From positions 1 through 26,250 of IMG/VR virus record IMGVR_UViG_3300013093_000234: a DNA stretch of 26,250 bases; one strand, given 5' to 3'. Below the pieces are notes generated by a model, which did not search any database, had not been told where the DNA came from, and saw nothing but the letters and a program-made list of their open reading frames with translations. Origin of the DNA: a virus. A program made the position numbers and the translations under genes. This document shows, piece by piece, positions 15,927-25,200 of this stretch; positions within the stretch are counted from its first letter, which is position 1; each line of letters opens with the position of its first letter.

Positions 15927-18248
15927 TTACAGCTTACAGGCCTCGCAGTCCTCTCGGTCATCAAAATCAATAGCTTCTAACACGTCTGGTGTTGGTTCTT
16001 CTTCAGCTTTACTGCCCTTCTTATTAATCAGGCTGTAATAGAAAGTCTTTAATCCCCAATGATGTGCAAGCATTAGATTCTTAGCAATTAGAGTTGTAGG
16101 AACTTTACGATCAGCAAAATGTGCAGGATTGTAAAATGTGTTAGTACTTATACTTTGATCAACATAGGCCGCAATAACCGATGCCGTTTTTAAGTAACCA
16201 TCACAATCCTTTTGGTCCCACATAAGTTGATACTTGTGTTTGAGTTTAGCATATTCAGGAACTACCTGTACCAACGAACCTGCTTTAGATTCTTTAACGC
16301 TGATTAAACTCATCGGCATCTCAATGCCATTGGTGCTATTGATAACCACCGAGCTTGACTCAACTGGTGCAACTGCCATTTGTGTGGCATTGCGTACACC
16401 ATATGATCTCATGTTAGCACGTAAGGTTGTCCAATCTAGTTCAGGTGTAAAGTCGGCTAGTTCGTTAACACCTTTGGCACGTAGTTCCCAGGGAAAAACA
16501 CCTTTGCCATATCTGGTTTGATCGCTGGTTGCACAACGACCACGTTCTTTAGCAAGTTCAACACTAGCTTCTGTTAGATAGTAGGCTTGATGTTCCATCC
16601 AAGTCTTAACATCTTGTAGTGCATCTTTCGCACCATACACATAGTTACGCTTGGCGTGCCAGTAAGCAAGATTAGTAATACCAATGCCCAATGGACGAAT
16701 CTCATCATTGCTTAATTTACTTTGAATACTCAAGAAATCCTGATAATCAAGTATGTTGTTTAAACTACGATGAAGGATACGGCAAGCACGACGCATATCT
16801 TCTGGGTTACGGAACGCACCCCAATTAATTGACCCTAGTGTACACAGGGCAATGCGTCCGTTGTCATCATCTAAACGCTTAAATGACTTAGTAGGCAGTA
16901 GGATTTCACAGCAGAGATTACTTTGATAAATTGTATGGTACTCGGGATCAAAGGGTCCTTGATTTTGTACATTATCAATAAACACAAGATAGATACGTCC
17001 TGTGTCAGTACGTTCTTTTAAGATACCACTCTTAAATACTTCTTCTGCACTCATGGTCTTTTTACGTAGGCCAGATTGCTTTTCGTATTTTACATACAGT
17101 TCTTCAAATTTCTTTGTGTTACTATAAAACGCTTCATATAAGTCGGGTACTTCGTTCGGATCAAAGAAAGTGATATTTTCTTTGTTTTTAAAGCGACGCC
17201 AAAAGAATGCGCTAAGGACAACTCCGTAGTCCATGAATCTAACTCTTGTTTCCTCTGTGCCTTGGTTGTTCTTAAGAACAATAAGGTCATCAAACTGATG
17301 ATGCCAAATGGGATAAAATACTGTAGCACTTGCATTACGGATACCTCCTTGACTGCACGAACGTAGATCACCAAACCATTTCTTTAAGAATGGAATCATA
17401 CCTGTGTGCATAATTTCGCCGCCACGTATAGGCGATCCTAATGGACGTAAGCGTCCAATTTCCAAACCAATGCCAGCACGCTTGCTAGCATACTTGGCCA
17501 TCATTTCGCCACTAGCGAATATACTATCGAGATCATCGTCGGATCTAATAAGTACGCAACTACTAAACTGCTTAGTAGGAGTGCCGAGCCCAGCAAGAAC
17601 TGGAGTAGCGAGTGTAAATAATCCATCACTAGCCGCATGGTAATATTCTTTGATGTATCGCATGCGGGCGTTGTTAGGTTCTTCTTTGTGGAAGACGGTG
17701 GCAGCCGCAACCATGTATCTAATTTGAGGTGTTTCATAGATTTCCTTTGTAGCACGATTACGTACTAGGTACTTTTCGATAAGTTGTTCAATAGCCGCAT
17801 AACTGTACTGTTCATCCTTTTCATGATCCAGCATATCGTTCATGCGATTCCAATCATCCTCTGTGTACCACTCTAAGAGTTCCGCTGTGTATAATCCAGT
17901 GGCAACATTCTTTTTAACGATTTCGTAGAGGTGAGGAGGATCGTAGGATCCATATACATCCTTACGTAGCATGCTAAGTCTTTGCTTGCCTGCTACGTAT
18001 TGATAATTTACATTTCCCACATCTGGATTTGTTTCTACGTCAATTAAATCTACAATTGCACGTAGTGTAATTTCGTCAATTTCTTTTGTAGTGATGCCAT
18101 CGTAAAAGTGTGGTTGACTTTTAATCTCTACCATACTTTGACTTACATCTGCTATGCCCTTGCATATCTTTGTAATCTGAGCTTGCCACTTTTCTATCAT
18201 TAGCGGTTCAGTGGCACCGCTGCGTTTTGTAACTTGAATTTGACTCAT
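15927..18248 (-). CDS. nrdA: Ribonucleoside-diphosphate reductase alpha subunit
   Basis: The 773-residue catalytic subunit has an N-terminal ATP-cone (about 1-95, VTKRSGATEPL), then the ten-stranded barrel. Key residues, by comparison with E. coli: C231 (redox C225, QFSSCVLI), N444, C446 and E448 (NLCCEI; thiyl C439 and neighbours), C469 (C462, CTLGSIN), Y737-Y738 (radical path), and the C-terminal electron-relay pair C768-x-x-C771. The relay is CEAC, shorter than in E. coli. The ATP-cone suggests dATP feedback control is possible. Length and order match phage class Ia enzymes. The ATG is preceded by AGAGGG; it lies 9 nt after the 18258-18707 gene. The frame is intact, with no intron or intein seen. 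Confidence 0.97.
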   Translation of the reverse strand: MSQIQVTKRSGATEPLMIEKWQAQITKICKGIADVSQSMVEIKSQPHFYDGITTKEIDEITLRAIVDLIDVETNPDVGNVNYQYVAGKQRLSMLRKDVYGSYDPPHLYEIVKKNVATGLYTAELLEWYTEDDWNRMNDMLDHEKDEQYSYAAIEQLIEKYLVRNRATKEIYETPQIRYMVAAATVFHKEEPNNARMRYIKEYYHAASDGLFTLATPVLAGLGTPTKQFSSCVLIRSDDDLDSIFASGEMMAKYASKRAGIGLEIGRLRPLGSPIRGGEIMHTGMIPFLKKWFGDLRSCSQGGIRNASATVFYPIWHHQFDDLIVLKNNQGTEETRVRFMDYGVVLSAFFWRRFKNKENITFFDPNEVPDLYEAFYSNTKKFEELYVKYEKQSGLRKKTMSAEEVFKSGILKERTDTGRIYLVFIDNVQNQGPFDPEYHTIYQSNLCCEILLPTKSFKRLDDDNGRIALCTLGSINWGAFRNPEDMRRACRILHRSLNNILDYQDFLSIQSKLSNDEIRPLGIGITNLAYWHAKRNYVYGAKDALQDVKTWMEHQAYYLTEASVELAKERGRCATSDQTRYGKGVFPWELRAKGVNELADFTPELDWTTLRANMRSYGVRNATQMAVAPVESSSVVINSTNGIEMPMSLISVKESKAGSLVQVVPEYAKLKHKYQLMWDQKDCDGYLKTASVIAAYVDQSISTNTFYNPAHFADRKVPTTLIAKNLMLAHHWGLKTFYYSLINKKGSKAEEEPTPDVLEAIDFDDREDCEACKL

Positions 18249-18257
18249 TGATCCCTC

Positions 18258-18707
18258 TTAATAATTTTCTAATTTTAATTCAGTGCCGGTGTACCGGTAT
18301 TTTAATTTTAAATTTTTCTTTATCGATTCAATATTTACGACTGTGCTGTCAACTAAATTAACAACATATTTCCCCCGAGCCAAGAAAGGTAAATTATACG
18401 TAAATTCTGTATCCGTGTCATTATATACTCTTATTTCTGCGTCTAAATTTTTTCCATGTGCGGTAAAGTATATAGTATACAGCATACCCAATGCTTTTGC
18501 AAGATCACAGTAATAATTTTCTGAAATTAATTCCCATGGTGTAGGCCACTGATCTGGATTATCAGGGTCTAGATAATAAGGAACAAAAGGACACCCTTGC
18601 CAAAATTCAGCAACTTTTTTAATGGCTTCCTCTAGAGGTAGGTGGTCCAAAGATTTTCGAAAGTCTCTCCAATGAACAATACGTTCATTGGCTGTAAGTT
18701 TCCACAT
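18258..18707 (-). CDS. Conserved phage hypothetical protein, 149 aa
   Basis: ATG at 18707, 3 nt after the tailspike stop and 9 nt before nrdA. The N-terminal half is helical and Trp-rich (MWKLTANERIVHWRDFRKSL), followed by a striking aromatic/proline stretch (CPFVPYYLDPDNPDQWPTPW, about residues 39-58) and an NYYCDLAKALGMLYT helix. The C-terminal third is beta-rich (IRVYNDTD onward). I recall the same WPTPW...YYCDLAKALG phrase in T4-like marine phages beside virion genes, without a known role. A minor structural or assembly protein is inferred from location. Confidence 0.75.
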   Translation of the reverse strand: MWKLTANERIVHWRDFRKSLDHLPLEEAIKKVAEFWQGCPFVPYYLDPDNPDQWPTPWELISENYYCDLAKALGMLYTIYFTAHGKNLDAEIRVYNDTDTEFTYNLPFLARGKYVVNLVDSTVVNIESIKKNLKLKYRYTGTELKLENY

Positions 18708-18710
18708 TAA

Positions 18711-20399
18711 TTATGAATAAAAGTTAAGTCTGTAGGTTAAAGTGGCTTGACCGCCCGACGATGTAGAAACATATTCAATATCACCAGATGTGGGATTTGC
18801 TCTGAATGTCACGAGAGTTGATCCACTAGCACCAGTTTCATTGTATTCTTCATCATAGATATAAGTTGAACCAGTTCTATTTACTCTAAATGAGCCAGTG
18901 CGTTGATTACTAGCATGATTTAATGTATATTCCATTGTTAAATTAGTGTATTCAGTTGGAATATATACTGCGCCAACACTAGTAAATGAAGCGGCATCGG
19001 CTAGAGTTATAGTTCTACTTAATCCGTCGGTGCGTTTACCGGTTGTAATACCAAAGTCTTGTGCAACAATTGTACACATATACCCATTGGTATTAAAAGT
19101 TGGGGTTATAAGATAGTCTGCATTACCTCTTTGAAAGCTATCGCCGATACTAAAATTATTATTGCTATTGAATGTAATAGCGTATGTATAAGCCAATACT
19201 GCGGTATTTATTATTGGGCTGTCAGACTCACCGTCGGAGTATCCTGCACCAGTAAAATAATTTCCAAGACTCATAACTGCGGTAGAACCGGGTTGCGAAC
19301 TTCCACAATAAATTGCCTCAGCTGCTGAATAACGAAAATAATTATCCTCAATGGTTATACCTGTTGGAATATAATTAGGATCAACACTATTGGTATTAAT
19401 AGCTATGTTATGATAGTTATGATCAAAATAACTTTCAGCAACACTAACACCAAGACATTCATTTTCTATTTCAATGCCATAATTAATATCAAAGAAATCA
19501 CATTGAATAAATGTTACATTTCTTATTGCAGTAAATCCTGATTGTGCACTCAAGTACACTCCTGCAACACCCGGTCCTCGATTGCTTGTATAATATGCAC
19601 CATTGCCATTGCCGTACTGAGGTAACAACGAATCTGGTTGAGTCCATTCTGTTAGACCCCTAAACATACAACGATGGAATGTCGCTGTAAAGCAACCATC
19701 AATTTGTAAACATGATTGATTATATAGTGGGCTAAGGTGTTGAAATGCTAAATCAGATAAATGATACTCTGCAAAATCTGGCGAATTACCATTTTGATCT
19801 GATTGTGCATACGATACACCAGTTTGTCCAAAACTGTCCGCAAATTGTGCCAATGGGCCAGCAAATGATCCTGTAATAATAGTTGTACGTTTACCTTCGC
19901 CTTGTAAACGTATATACGGCGGAATATTTAGTGTTGACGTTATATTATATTGCCCAGCTGGAAAATAAATTGTTCTATGATGGTTTAACAGTAACTGACG
20001 TTGATTTGTAGCAAATACTCGTAGCATTGCACGTTGTATGGCCGCAGTATCATCAGTAACCCCGTCGCCAACAGCACCAAAATCTCTAACAGATACAATA
20101 TCATCTAATTTATCTTGTACACTACGCACAACAGGATGCAATGCATCAGGACCTGTTTCAACTTGATAGCCTGCACTTAGACCTTCAAAAGTATATGTAC
20201 CCAAGAATCCAAGAAGATTGCTATGCTCAGTTAAAATTTCAGTTACACCTTCTGCAGGTGCACCTTCACTTAGCGAACCGTTACCAATGAATAGCTGTTG
20301 AGTGTCTAAACTCCACCCCATTTCAGCTGACGCTAGTTGGGGTAGATCTTGATTTAAACCTCTACGTAATTGTATTTGCGAGATTTGTATAATGGCCAT
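18711..20399 (-). CDS. Tailspike with pectate-lyase-type beta helix, 562 aa
   Basis: Residues 1-60 form a virion-binding head seen in many phage fibres (QLRRGLNQDLPQLASAEMGW, then QLFIGNGS). After a linker, VRDFGAVGDGVTDDTAAIQ (104-122) and YFPAGQYNITSTL plus IRLQGEGKRTTII mark the start of a Pectate_lyase_3-type parallel beta helix that runs to about residue 400. The C-terminal 150 residues are beta-rich and probably a trimer cap. Such spikes bind and often cleave surface polysaccharide. Catalytic residues cannot be named from sequence. ATG at 20399; a late-promoter-like CATAAATAC lies 25 nt upstream. Its sugar-active function fits the other surface-type genes nearby. Confidence 0.9.
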   Translation of the reverse strand: MAIIQISQIQLRRGLNQDLPQLASAEMGWSLDTQQLFIGNGSLSEGAPAEGVTEILTEHSNLLGFLGTYTFEGLSAGYQVETGPDALHPVVRSVQDKLDDIVSVRDFGAVGDGVTDDTAAIQRAMLRVFATNQRQLLLNHHRTIYFPAGQYNITSTLNIPPYIRLQGEGKRTTIITGSFAGPLAQFADSFGQTGVSYAQSDQNGNSPDFAEYHLSDLAFQHLSPLYNQSCLQIDGCFTATFHRCMFRGLTEWTQPDSLLPQYGNGNGAYYTSNRGPGVAGVYLSAQSGFTAIRNVTFIQCDFFDINYGIEIENECLGVSVAESYFDHNYHNIAINTNSVDPNYIPTGITIEDNYFRYSAAEAIYCGSSQPGSTAVMSLGNYFTGAGYSDGESDSPIINTAVLAYTYAITFNSNNNFSIGDSFQRGNADYLITPTFNTNGYMCTIVAQDFGITTGKRTDGLSRTITLADAASFTSVGAVYIPTEYTNLTMEYTLNHASNQRTGSFRVNRTGSTYIYDEEYNETGASGSTLVTFRANPTSGDIEYVSTSSGGQATLTYRLNFYS

Positions 20400-20423
20400 A
20401 CGATAGAAATCCTATATAATTTG

Positions 20424-20430
20424 TATTTAT
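20424..20430 (-). promoter_or_regulatory. Candidate phage late promoter (CATAAATAC)
   Basis: Minus-strand CATAAATAC, partly overlapping the stop of the PD-(D/E)XK gene, precedes the tailspike ATG by 25 nt. It is identical to the elements at 7715-7721 and 1143-1149. Confidence 0.45.
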
Positions 20431-21137
20431 GATGTCAGGTAATACAGTTCTACTCGTTTGTTCCATTCATTAGTCCAGTGCTCAAACTCGGCAGAATTGA
20501 CTTCAAATTCCAAGTATTTTGGCGTTTCGTAACCGCCATCTGGCAGTTCTTTTGGCTGTACGCACATCAAAATTACCCCTTGATCAATTGTAGTTCCGTG
20601 GGTATCGTTGTGTGCTTGTGCATAGGCTGCAAGTTGTAAAAAATAATCCTCGATGTATTCACGTTTTTTAACTTTATTGCTTTGTTTAAAATCCATGATA
20701 GCCGGACGACCTTTCCAACAACCCACTAGGTCTGTTGTTCCAGCATATAACCCACTATAATAAACTGGGACTTCTACACCCCAACATTCTGTTACGTTAC
20801 ATAGGCCTTCTAGAATAACTTGTGCAGCCATAAACCAGCTAGGGTGTGCATAAGGATTAGAGGGCAAGGGCTTCATGTCATCTTGCATAATATATGACTC
20901 AAGATAACTGTGCATACGTGTTCCACGATTGGCAGCTTCTGTGGTAATTTTTTGTGCACGATCGTGCCCAATTGCATCACGCCATTTTTGTAATGCTTCT
21001 CGGCTTTCTTGACTTTTGGTTTTATCTAAGATTGTAGTAACACTAGGAACTTTACTACCATCTGGTAAACAATAGTGTCGTTTACCTTCTAATGTTGTTC
21101 TATTGAGTGGGGTATAATTATATCGGTTAGTTATCAT
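20427..21137 (-). CDS. PD-(D/E)XK (RecB/Cas4/MGME1-like) exonuclease
   Basis: The 236-residue product has the ordered motifs of RecB-type nucleases: RGTRMHSYLE (H76, E80), VEVPVYY (E122), TDLVG (D136), IMDFKQS (D149-x-K151) and QLAAYA (Q168, Y172). It resembles MGME1-like exonucleases of T4-like cyanophages. Cas4/AddB-type proteins add an Fe-S cluster from several C-terminal cysteines; here only C191 lies after the nuclease core, so a cluster is not expected. Likely roles are DNA end processing, host DNA degradation or recombination. ATG at 21137 is only 16 nt from the divergent plus-strand gene, so its promoter must lie partly in that gene. Confidence 0.92.
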   Translation of the reverse strand: MITNRYNYTPLNRTTLEGKRHYCLPDGSKVPSVTTILDKTKSQESREALQKWRDAIGHDRAQKITTEAANRGTRMHSYLESYIMQDDMKPLPSNPYAHPSWFMAAQVILEGLCNVTECWGVEVPVYYSGLYAGTTDLVGCWKGRPAIMDFKQSNKVKKREYIEDYFLQLAAYAQAHNDTHGTTIDQGVILMCVQPKELPDGGYETPKYLEFEVNSAEFEHWTNEWNKRVELYYLTS

Positions 21138-21153
21138 GTTGTAAATACTTATT

Positions 21154-22221
21154 ATGGATTCTTCTATTACTATATTAAATCAAAACCGAACTGAGTTTAA
21201 TTTTTCTAAGGTCAAGATTAGCAGTAAGTATAACATAATTTTACATTGTGTCTACGACTTAGACAATCAATTTGAATCTGAGCTAGCCTTTTTAACCAAT
21301 GGTACATTAACAGAGCGGGACTTTGTTATACTCTGGCATCCTGTTGAGATGGGTGCATGGGATCCAATTTGGATGCAAAAACTTGATAGTATAGTGAATA
21401 CAGCCAAATTTAAATTAGTTTACTTAACTGGATGTAGCCATAAATTAAACATCAAAGAGTATATAAACTATTCCTTTGATGTAAAATTTTTTCCAATATT
21501 TGATATTCGATCTAAAGATATAAATTTTTCAATACAACATCCAATCAATATCAACAGAAATAAAAAATACATGTTTATAAATGCAAAGGATACTCCGCAT
21601 CGTAGATATATATTGGGTTCTCTTATTAAAAATAATTTATTAAATGATGGTATAGTTAGTTATAAATGTACAGAAGGATTTAATCCTAGGAACTTAGATT
21701 TAAATGAAAATTTAGGTTACACACAGCAACAACTTAAAACTGCCGACGATTTATTTTTGGCAACCGAGCCTTATATTCCACTGTTACTTAAAGGCATTGT
21801 TAATAACTATATCAGACATTTATACCAAGAGCCATATGTTAACATAGTCGGCGAAACACATTTTTCTAATAGACTATACACATTTAATACTAGTTTTGTT
21901 ACAGAAAAAACATTTAATGCAATTGCAAACAATCAAATTTTTATTGTAGTAGGCCATACTAATAGTTTAGATTTATTAAAATCACTAGGATATAAAACAT
22001 TTGATTCTATTGTTGACGAAAGTTACGATGCTATACAGGACAATGGTGTTAGACTTGAAACGGTTGCCAAAGAGATAATTCGTTTTGTTTCACGTCCCAT
22101 AGAACAAATAAAAGAAGATTATATAAAGGTCATTGATATCATTAAGCATAACAGAGACTTACTACTTTCGCAGGACTTAACTAAAAGATTGCAAGATTTT
22201 ATCAATGAAAACTATGCTTAA
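21154..22221 (+). CDS. Glycosyltransferase-like phage protein, 355 aa
   Basis: The first plus-strand gene. It shares an ordered motif set with the minus-strand protein at 23522-24604: PHR (148-150), ETHF (234-237), TEKTF (250-254), LGYKTF (278-283), DESYD (288-292) and R300. The pattern (two alpha/beta halves; TEK followed by a hydrophobic strand and LGF-TF...DESYD) resembles sugar-nucleotide transferases of phage and algal-virus genomes, but I cannot name a family and donor-binding residues are not certain. AT-rich relative to the nrd genes. No Shine-Dalgarno is visible before ATG 21154. Role proposed: modifying a cell-surface or virion glycan. Confidence 0.72.
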   Translation: MDSSITILNQNRTEFNFSKVKISSKYNIILHCVYDLDNQFESELAFLTNGTLTERDFVILWHPVEMGAWDPIWMQKLDSIVNTAKFKLVYLTGCSHKLNIKEYINYSFDVKFFPIFDIRSKDINFSIQHPININRNKKYMFINAKDTPHRRYILGSLIKNNLLNDGIVSYKCTEGFNPRNLDLNENLGYTQQQLKTADDLFLATEPYIPLLLKGIVNNYIRHLYQEPYVNIVGETHFSNRLYTFNTSFVTEKTFNAIANNQIFIVVGHTNSLDLLKSLGYKTFDSIVDESYDAIQDNGVRLETVAKEIIRFVSRPIEQIKEDYIKVIDIIKHNRDLLLSQDLTKRLQDFINENYA

Positions 22222-22864
22222 AGAACAGTTTGTTAAAACAGATCGTCTTATACTCAATTACTTTGTGCCATTTACCAATGGTAAATTTGTTGCTAGTTGT
22301 TTAATGTGGTCCAATGATGTTTGTAGTATGATCAGTCACGATGAACTTAATAGAAGGTTAACACAAGAAAGTCATTGGACAAATGTAGAATATAATGATA
22401 TACAATTCTGGTGGAAAGATCACACAATTGATTGGTTCAATGATAAAAATTGGTTTGACAATATAACTGAGTCTGCGTTAACTGCTGTTGCTGATAATCA
22501 GTATTGTTTTTACACCTGTCATGAAGATTATAGTGTAACTTACTTAAAACGAATCTTTCCTAATGCAAAAACTATGATGATTATCCCCGATAAGGATCTA
22601 TGCAAACAAAACTATCTAGCAAAGAATTGGATTGAGTCTGAGCCCGAGTTTGAAACATCTAGAGTATACAAAGAATTTTCAAAGTTTAAACAAATTGCAA
22701 CTGATCTTGTGATTAATCAAACTAGCATATTCAACGAACCTCAATTTGTAGTTGAAATAAACAATATTGCCAATAAATTAAACATAGTCTTAGACTTAGA
22801 TCAAGTCCTGGCCTATAGAAATCTTTATCTTAAACGAAATGAACATATTAGTATCCGGTTGTAG
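22205..22864 (+). CDS. Unrecognised protein, 219 aa (possible sulfotransferase-like fold)
   Basis: The ATG at 22205 lies inside the end of the preceding gene (17-nt overlap); a second ATG three codons later (22214) is also possible. Neither has a Shine-Dalgarno, so coupling is likely. The N-terminal motif NYFVPFTNGKFVASCLMWS recalls the P-loop-like 'GGKF' start of a family of small phage/cyanobacterial proteins that I believe are sulfotransferase-like, but a true PAPS loop is not present. The rest is Trp/Asp-rich and helical (DIQFWWKDHTIDWFND). A C-terminal helix (LDLDQVLAYRNLYLKR) follows. The function is not established. Confidence 0.65.
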   Translation: MKTMLKEQFVKTDRLILNYFVPFTNGKFVASCLMWSNDVCSMISHDELNRRLTQESHWTNVEYNDIQFWWKDHTIDWFNDKNWFDNITESALTAVADNQYCFYTCHEDYSVTYLKRIFPNAKTMMIIPDKDLCKQNYLAKNWIESEPEFETSRVYKEFSKFKQIATDLVINQTSIFNEPQFVVEINNIANKLNIVLDLDQVLAYRNLYLKRNEHISIRL

Positions 22865-23561
22865 TTTTACACAGTGGCCCGAATCTCCTGGTAGACCTAA
22901 TTCATGCTGGCCAAGATATCTCGGGCATAATGTTACAAACGTAGGCGAACCGGCGGCCGGGAATCAATATATAGCAGATAGTGTAATACGTGCAGTAAAC
23001 ACTAATCGTCCAGATATGGTAATAGTTATGTGGACTGGCGTTAGTAGATTAGATTACTTGACTAGCTTAGAAGACTCAGCATGGGAACAATTATTTGACA
23101 GCTACGGATTTTATCGCAGGATACCCGGTAATAAACTAGGATATATTTTCAGTGGCGGGCAAATGGGCACTTGGTTTAAAAATCCAGTGGCACATAAGAT
23201 GTTTTATGAAATGTATAAGGTAAGCAGTGAATTAAGTCTTGCCACGTTAAATCTACAGGAAATAATTAAAACCCAACATTTTTTAAAAAGCAAAAACATA
23301 CCTTATAAATTTATGAGTTATGTGAACTATTGGAACAATAAAAAAGATTTAAGTCCAAATGGTGATTTTGGCATTATGGGCATGCCCGAGCTTGATTATT
23401 TAATCAATGATATTGACTTTACACCGTGGATATTTTCTGACGCCGATCGTAATGGCATTTACGAACTAGCAAAATCAAATAAAGATTTTCAACCCGACGG
23501 ATTTCATCCTGGCGATAATACTCACAGAGCCTGGGCTGATTTTATTATATCACGAATCTGA
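22839..23561 (+). CDS. SGNH/GDSL-family hydrolase, 240 aa
   Basis: The SGNH blocks are clear: GCSFTQ with nucleophile S9 (block I), NVGEPAAGNQ with G41/N42 (block II), VMWTGVSR (block III area) and the C-terminal DGFHPGDNTH with D220-x-x-H223 (block V). Such proteins deacetylate or de-esterify sugars or lipids; phages use them on host or virion polysaccharides. There is no signal peptide. The start overlaps the previous gene by 26 nt and the end overlaps the minus-strand gene by 40 nt. The block III Asn is not obvious (W66-T-G), so activity is likely but not certain. Confidence 0.85.
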   Translation: MNILVSGCSFTQWPESPGRPNSCWPRYLGHNVTNVGEPAAGNQYIADSVIRAVNTNRPDMVIVMWTGVSRLDYLTSLEDSAWEQLFDSYGFYRRIPGNKLGYIFSGGQMGTWFKNPVAHKMFYEMYKVSSELSLATLNLQEIIKTQHFLKSKNIPYKFMSYVNYWNNKKDLSPNGDFGIMGMPELDYLINDIDFTPWIFSDADRNGIYELAKSNKDFQPDGFHPGDNTHRAWADFIISRI

Positions 23562-24604
23562 TCTGTTGCTCTAGTAGTCCAATCGGTATTCATAATATGA
23601 TTAAAGTTATGTTCAACTACATCATGAATTAAATCATACACAGTTGTTTGATCCATTGAGCATAACTTTTTAACTTGTTCAAACGCCGCAGTATACCTTT
23701 GCGTATCGTCTTTGATTAAATCATAACTTTCATCTATTACATTATTAAATGTTCGGAATCCAAACGAACGTAAATTTTGCAAAAATTTATAACCGCTGAA
23801 CACTACAAATAGTCGGCGGGCAATCATTGGCTTTGCTGTTTTTTCACTAAAGAAACTTAAGGTATTATCATAATCTGTTTCAGCAATAATACTATAAGCA
23901 GTATCATTAAAAACTTTTAAAGGTATAACTCTGCTTAGTCCAGTATATACTCCATAGTATTCAACTGCATCAGCAGTACCAATTACATTTGATAGTGGGA
24001 CACACCCTGGTTCCCAAATAAAATAATCTTTTGCATAAAATTCATTGTTATTCCATTGACCACCATAAGTCATTATAAATTTATCACTTAGATTATTGCT
24101 ATGTACTGCATTATAAATAAAATCTCTATGTGGTTTGGGACTACCTAATAGTGCATCAAACATCATTGGTTTAACTGTATACGGTTGTATTTCTGCAAGT
24201 TTTTCAGGCAACGATTTATATACTAGACTTGTAGTCTTAAACCAGTCTCCCCAGAATATAATGTTTTTATTCATGTCATCGCGATCATTAACTTGCCCGG
24301 GCAACACCCAGTAAACATTCTCGTGATGACACTTATCCCAAATTTGCCAATGGAAATTATGTAGTTCACTTTCTATAGTAAACACATAATCACCGATTGC
24401 ACTCAGTTGATTTATTTTATCTTCAAACCCGAGATATGCAGCATAATCGCAACTTAGGCGATGTGTAGTTAATGCAATTTTAATTTGTATAGAGGATTTA
24501 ACGTACTCATCAATATGATGTGTTATTGTACATGGCGAATTAAGTTCGAAACGAGGGAACCATTCTAGGTTAACTATGTTACTATCAATATAAAATAAAA
24601 TCAT
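23522..24604 (-). CDS. Glycosyltransferase-like phage protein, paralogue, 360 aa
   Basis: Shares ordered motifs with the plus-strand protein at 21154-22221: PHR (158-160), ETDY (242-245), SEKT (253-256), FGFRTF (281-286), DESYD (291-295) and R303, with similar spacing. The N-terminal halves differ more. Probably a diverged duplicate. The ATG at 24604 overlaps the stop of the preceding gene by 4 nt (ATGA), so it is the last gene of the Fe-S operon. The 3' end overlaps the SGNH gene on the other strand. The family name is uncertain, as for its partner. Confidence 0.72.
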   Translation of the reverse strand: MILFYIDSNIVNLEWFPRFELNSPCTITHHIDEYVKSSIQIKIALTTHRLSCDYAAYLGFEDKINQLSAIGDYVFTIESELHNFHWQIWDKCHHENVYWVLPGQVNDRDDMNKNIIFWGDWFKTTSLVYKSLPEKLAEIQPYTVKPMMFDALLGSPKPHRDFIYNAVHSNNLSDKFIMTYGGQWNNNEFYAKDYFIWEPGCVPLSNVIGTADAVEYYGVYTGLSRVIPLKVFNDTAYSIIAETDYDNTLSFFSEKTAKPMIARRLFVVFSGYKFLQNLRSFGFRTFNNVIDESYDLIKDDTQRYTAAFEQVKKLCSMDQTTVYDLIHDVVEHNFNHIMNTDWTTRATDQIRDIIKSAQAL

Positions 24605-25200
24605 ATTTTATTTAATTGCGTAATCACTGGAGTATAAACTTTATCACGTTCGCAAAATTGATCTATTAGAATTTTTAATTTTGTATTGGACTTATATAGA
24701 GAATCAATTACCCAGTAAGGAACTGTATGCTTGTAAAAGTTAGGCGGCAAGTCAGGAATATCGCTTGACAAGTTTAAATTGTATTTTTGATTTATAACTG
24801 TAGGGAGATTGACTATGTCGCTGACCTCAAAAAATGTTCCAGTTATTTTTGAATTAATGTAAGCTCGATAGTATCCAGAATGGCAAAACTTTTTAGGCAC
24901 TGGTATTGCACCTGTTTCTATCCAATTGTTAATAAAATTGATTGCAGCGGTCTCAACATCATCCCATAAACTTTCATTTAAGTTAACTATCTGTTGATCA
25001 AACATCAATTCGTGAAAGTCTGCACCTAGCCCACGAAGAATTCTATCATAACTGTTTCTATAAGGAATGTAATAATCTAAATTAGTTGATTCAGTGTCTA
25101 GTACCTGTAGATCATTGAGTTGCCCCCAATCCATGACGCTAGTAGCTCGGCATTCTGGAATTACCGCTACAGCAAAAGTCCCGTTAGTAACAACTTTCAT
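24601..25200 (-). CDS. Unrecognised protein, 199 aa
   Basis: The start codon overlaps the IscA stop by one base (TAATG at 25200) and the stop overlaps the next start by four, so translation is coupled with iscA and the glycosyltransferase-like gene. The product has an N-terminal beta segment (KVVTNGTFAVAVIPECRAT), then helices rich in Asn, Tyr and Trp; C17, C105 and C183 are scattered and form no binding motif. A segment VSDIVNLPTVINQKYNLNL has the helix-turn flavour of the unrecognised plus-strand protein at 22205, but this is too weak to claim homology. No function is assigned. Confidence 0.65.
   Translation of the reverse strand: MKVVTNGTFAVAVIPECRATSVMDWGQLNDLQVLDTESTNLDYYIPYRNSYDRILRGLGADFHELMFDQQIVNLNESLWDDVETAAINFINNWIETGAIPVPKKFCHSGYYRAYINSKITGTFFEVSDIVNLPTVINQKYNLNLSSDIPDLPPNFYKHTVPYWVIDSLYKSNTKLKILIDQFCERDKVYTPVITQLNKI

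Noticed and set aside
20427-21137. Cas4-type Fe-S cluster in the PD-(D/E)XK protein, linking it to IscU/IscA
   Set aside because: Only one cysteine follows the nuclease core, so the four-Cys cluster of Cas4/AddB is absent.
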